Positions 5,476-6,187 of a stretch of DNA of 6,187 bases are shown here, piece by piece. The position numbers and the translations under genes are program-made. The DNA is from Rubritepida sp. Lineage in GTDB: Bacteria; Pseudomonadota; Alphaproteobacteria; Acetobacterales; Acetobacteraceae. The stretch covers positions 1 through 6,187 of the forward strand of contig SKWC01000015.1 in NCBI GenBank assembly GCA_007129145.1. The letters run 5' to 3'. How positions within the stretch are numbered: position 1 is the first letter of the stretch; every line of letters starts with the position of its first letter. Under the pieces are notes generated by a model. The model made no database searches. It was not told the DNA's origin and saw nothing but the letters and a program-made list of their open reading frames with translations.

Positions 5476-6187
5476 CAGTCGGAGGCGCCGACCGCCTCAT
5501 AGCCCGAGATGACGTCCAGAAGTTCGCGCGTGATGGTTTCCTGGCGGCGGACGCGATATAGCCGGCGCAGGTCCTCCCGCCGCTCATCGATGTTGCGTTC
5601 GGCGGCCTGCATCGCGGCCAGCCTGGATGCGTGTTCGCTCGCCAGAGCCTCTGTCATCGCGCGATAGATCACCACGAAAAGCCGCTGCTGCACGAGCCAT
5701 GACAGCAGCCGGTCCGGGTCCATCCTGAAGCCGGGCAGCGACCGCCCCGGCCATTCGGCGTCCGACAATTCCCGCAGATGGTTCTCGGGCAATGGCAGCA
5801 GCCGGTGGGCCTGCGGCTGCGCAGCGACGCGGCCCTCCCGGCGGTTGTGCACAAGCGAGACCTGCCCGACCCCATGCAGCCGCGTCCAGCGGTCGATCCC
5901 GAGGATCAGGGACTGGACCAGCCGCGCAACCCCCTCCACGGATCCCGGCAGGGCGTGCAGCGCGTCCGCGCGCCGGCCGTCCGCCTCCATGCGGGCCGCG
6001 ACACGGGCGCCCACGACGCTCAGCAGGGCCGATCGCCCGTCAAGCCGGGAGTTGGCGAAGCGGATGATCGTGTCGTTGTAGCGGCCGCAGAGTCCGCGAT
6101 CCGAACCGATCACGATCAGGCCCTCGCGCCCGGTCCCGCCGCCGCCTGCGGGCAGGCCCACGCCAGCCTCGCGTCGCTGCCGCAGCA
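5475..6187 (-). CDS. atpG: F-type ATPase gamma subunit, probably N-ATPase type (5' end outside window)
   Basis: The visible 236 residues are the C-terminal part of a gamma subunit, the rotor shaft coupling the catalytic head to the c-ring in membrane ATP synthases. The frame continues beyond base 6187, so the GTG at 6161 is not the true start; roughly 50-60 N-terminal residues are missing compared with the usual 290. Family marks are GSDRGLCGRYN (fragment residues 27-37; canonical gamma has GLCGGFN) and the C-terminal helix AAERNIDERREDLRRLYRVR (194-213) followed by RQETITRELLDVISGYEAV. The RSLPGFRMDPDRLLSWLVQQ and ASRLAAMQAAERNI stretches, and the absence of a beta-subunit gene after it, suggest the alternative N-ATPase, where gamma is the last gene. 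The family is certain; the subtype is inferred. An IS66 end lies 93 bases past the stop. Confidence 0.9.
   Translation of the reverse strand, partial: LRQRREAGVGLPAGGGGTGREGLIVIGSDRGLCGRYNDTIIRFANSRLDGRSALLSVVGARVAARMEADGRRADALHALPGSVEGVARLVQSLILGIDRWTRLHGVGQVSLVHNRREGRVAAQPQAHRLLPLPENHLRELSDAEWPGRSLPGFRMDPDRLLSWLVQQRLFVVIYRAMTEALASEHASRLAAMQAAERNIDERREDLRRLYRVRRQETITRELLDVISGYEAVGASD

Overview
The window is GC-rich DNA (roughly two thirds G+C by eye) from a Gram-negative proteobacterium. A Rhodospirillales or Acetobacteraceae-like alphaproteobacterium is my best guess. The basis is an orphan Bug-type solute receptor with a twin-arginine-like signal peptide, a CaiB-type CoA-transferase, a complete IS66 element and an F-type ATPase gamma subunit that looks like the alternative N-ATPase type. 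The taxonomic call is inference; no rRNA or marker gene is present.

Layout. Bases 1-339 hold no gene I can name; the notable item is an almost perfect hairpin or palindrome at 214-239. Bases 340-2555 hold a two-gene plus-strand operon: a family III (CaiB/BaiF) CoA-transferase followed, with a 4-base ATGA overlap, by a periplasmic Bug/TctC-family receptor. The pair suggests capture of an organic acid in the periplasm and its activation as a CoA thioester in the cytoplasm. The substrate cannot be read from the sequence, and no TctA/TctB membrane partners are in view. Bases 2556-2865 are non-coding as far as I can tell, with a small hairpin just after the operon.

Bases 2866-5381 are a complete, apparently intact IS66 insertion sequence of 2516 bp. 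It is bounded by near-identical inverted repeats beginning GTAAGCGTCAGCCG and carries tnpA, tnpB and tnpC in order on the minus strand. The 8-base target duplication expected for IS66 is absent: the flanks are GGGCCAGC and AAAGCGCC. The two sides may therefore not have been neighbours before the element arrived, and an IS-mediated deletion or rearrangement is plausible.

Bases 5475-6187 hold the C-terminal three quarters or so of an ATP synthase gamma subunit on the minus strand, running out of the window. No beta subunit gene follows it, which fits the N-ATPase operon order in which gamma is last. A rearrangement at the IS that removed downstream genes is the alternative.

I see no CRISPR array, tRNA, rRNA or defence system, and nothing that amounts to a wholly new system. 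The points most worth a second look are the missing target duplication, the 214-239 palindrome, the CoA-transferase/receptor pair, and the identity and context of the gamma subunit.
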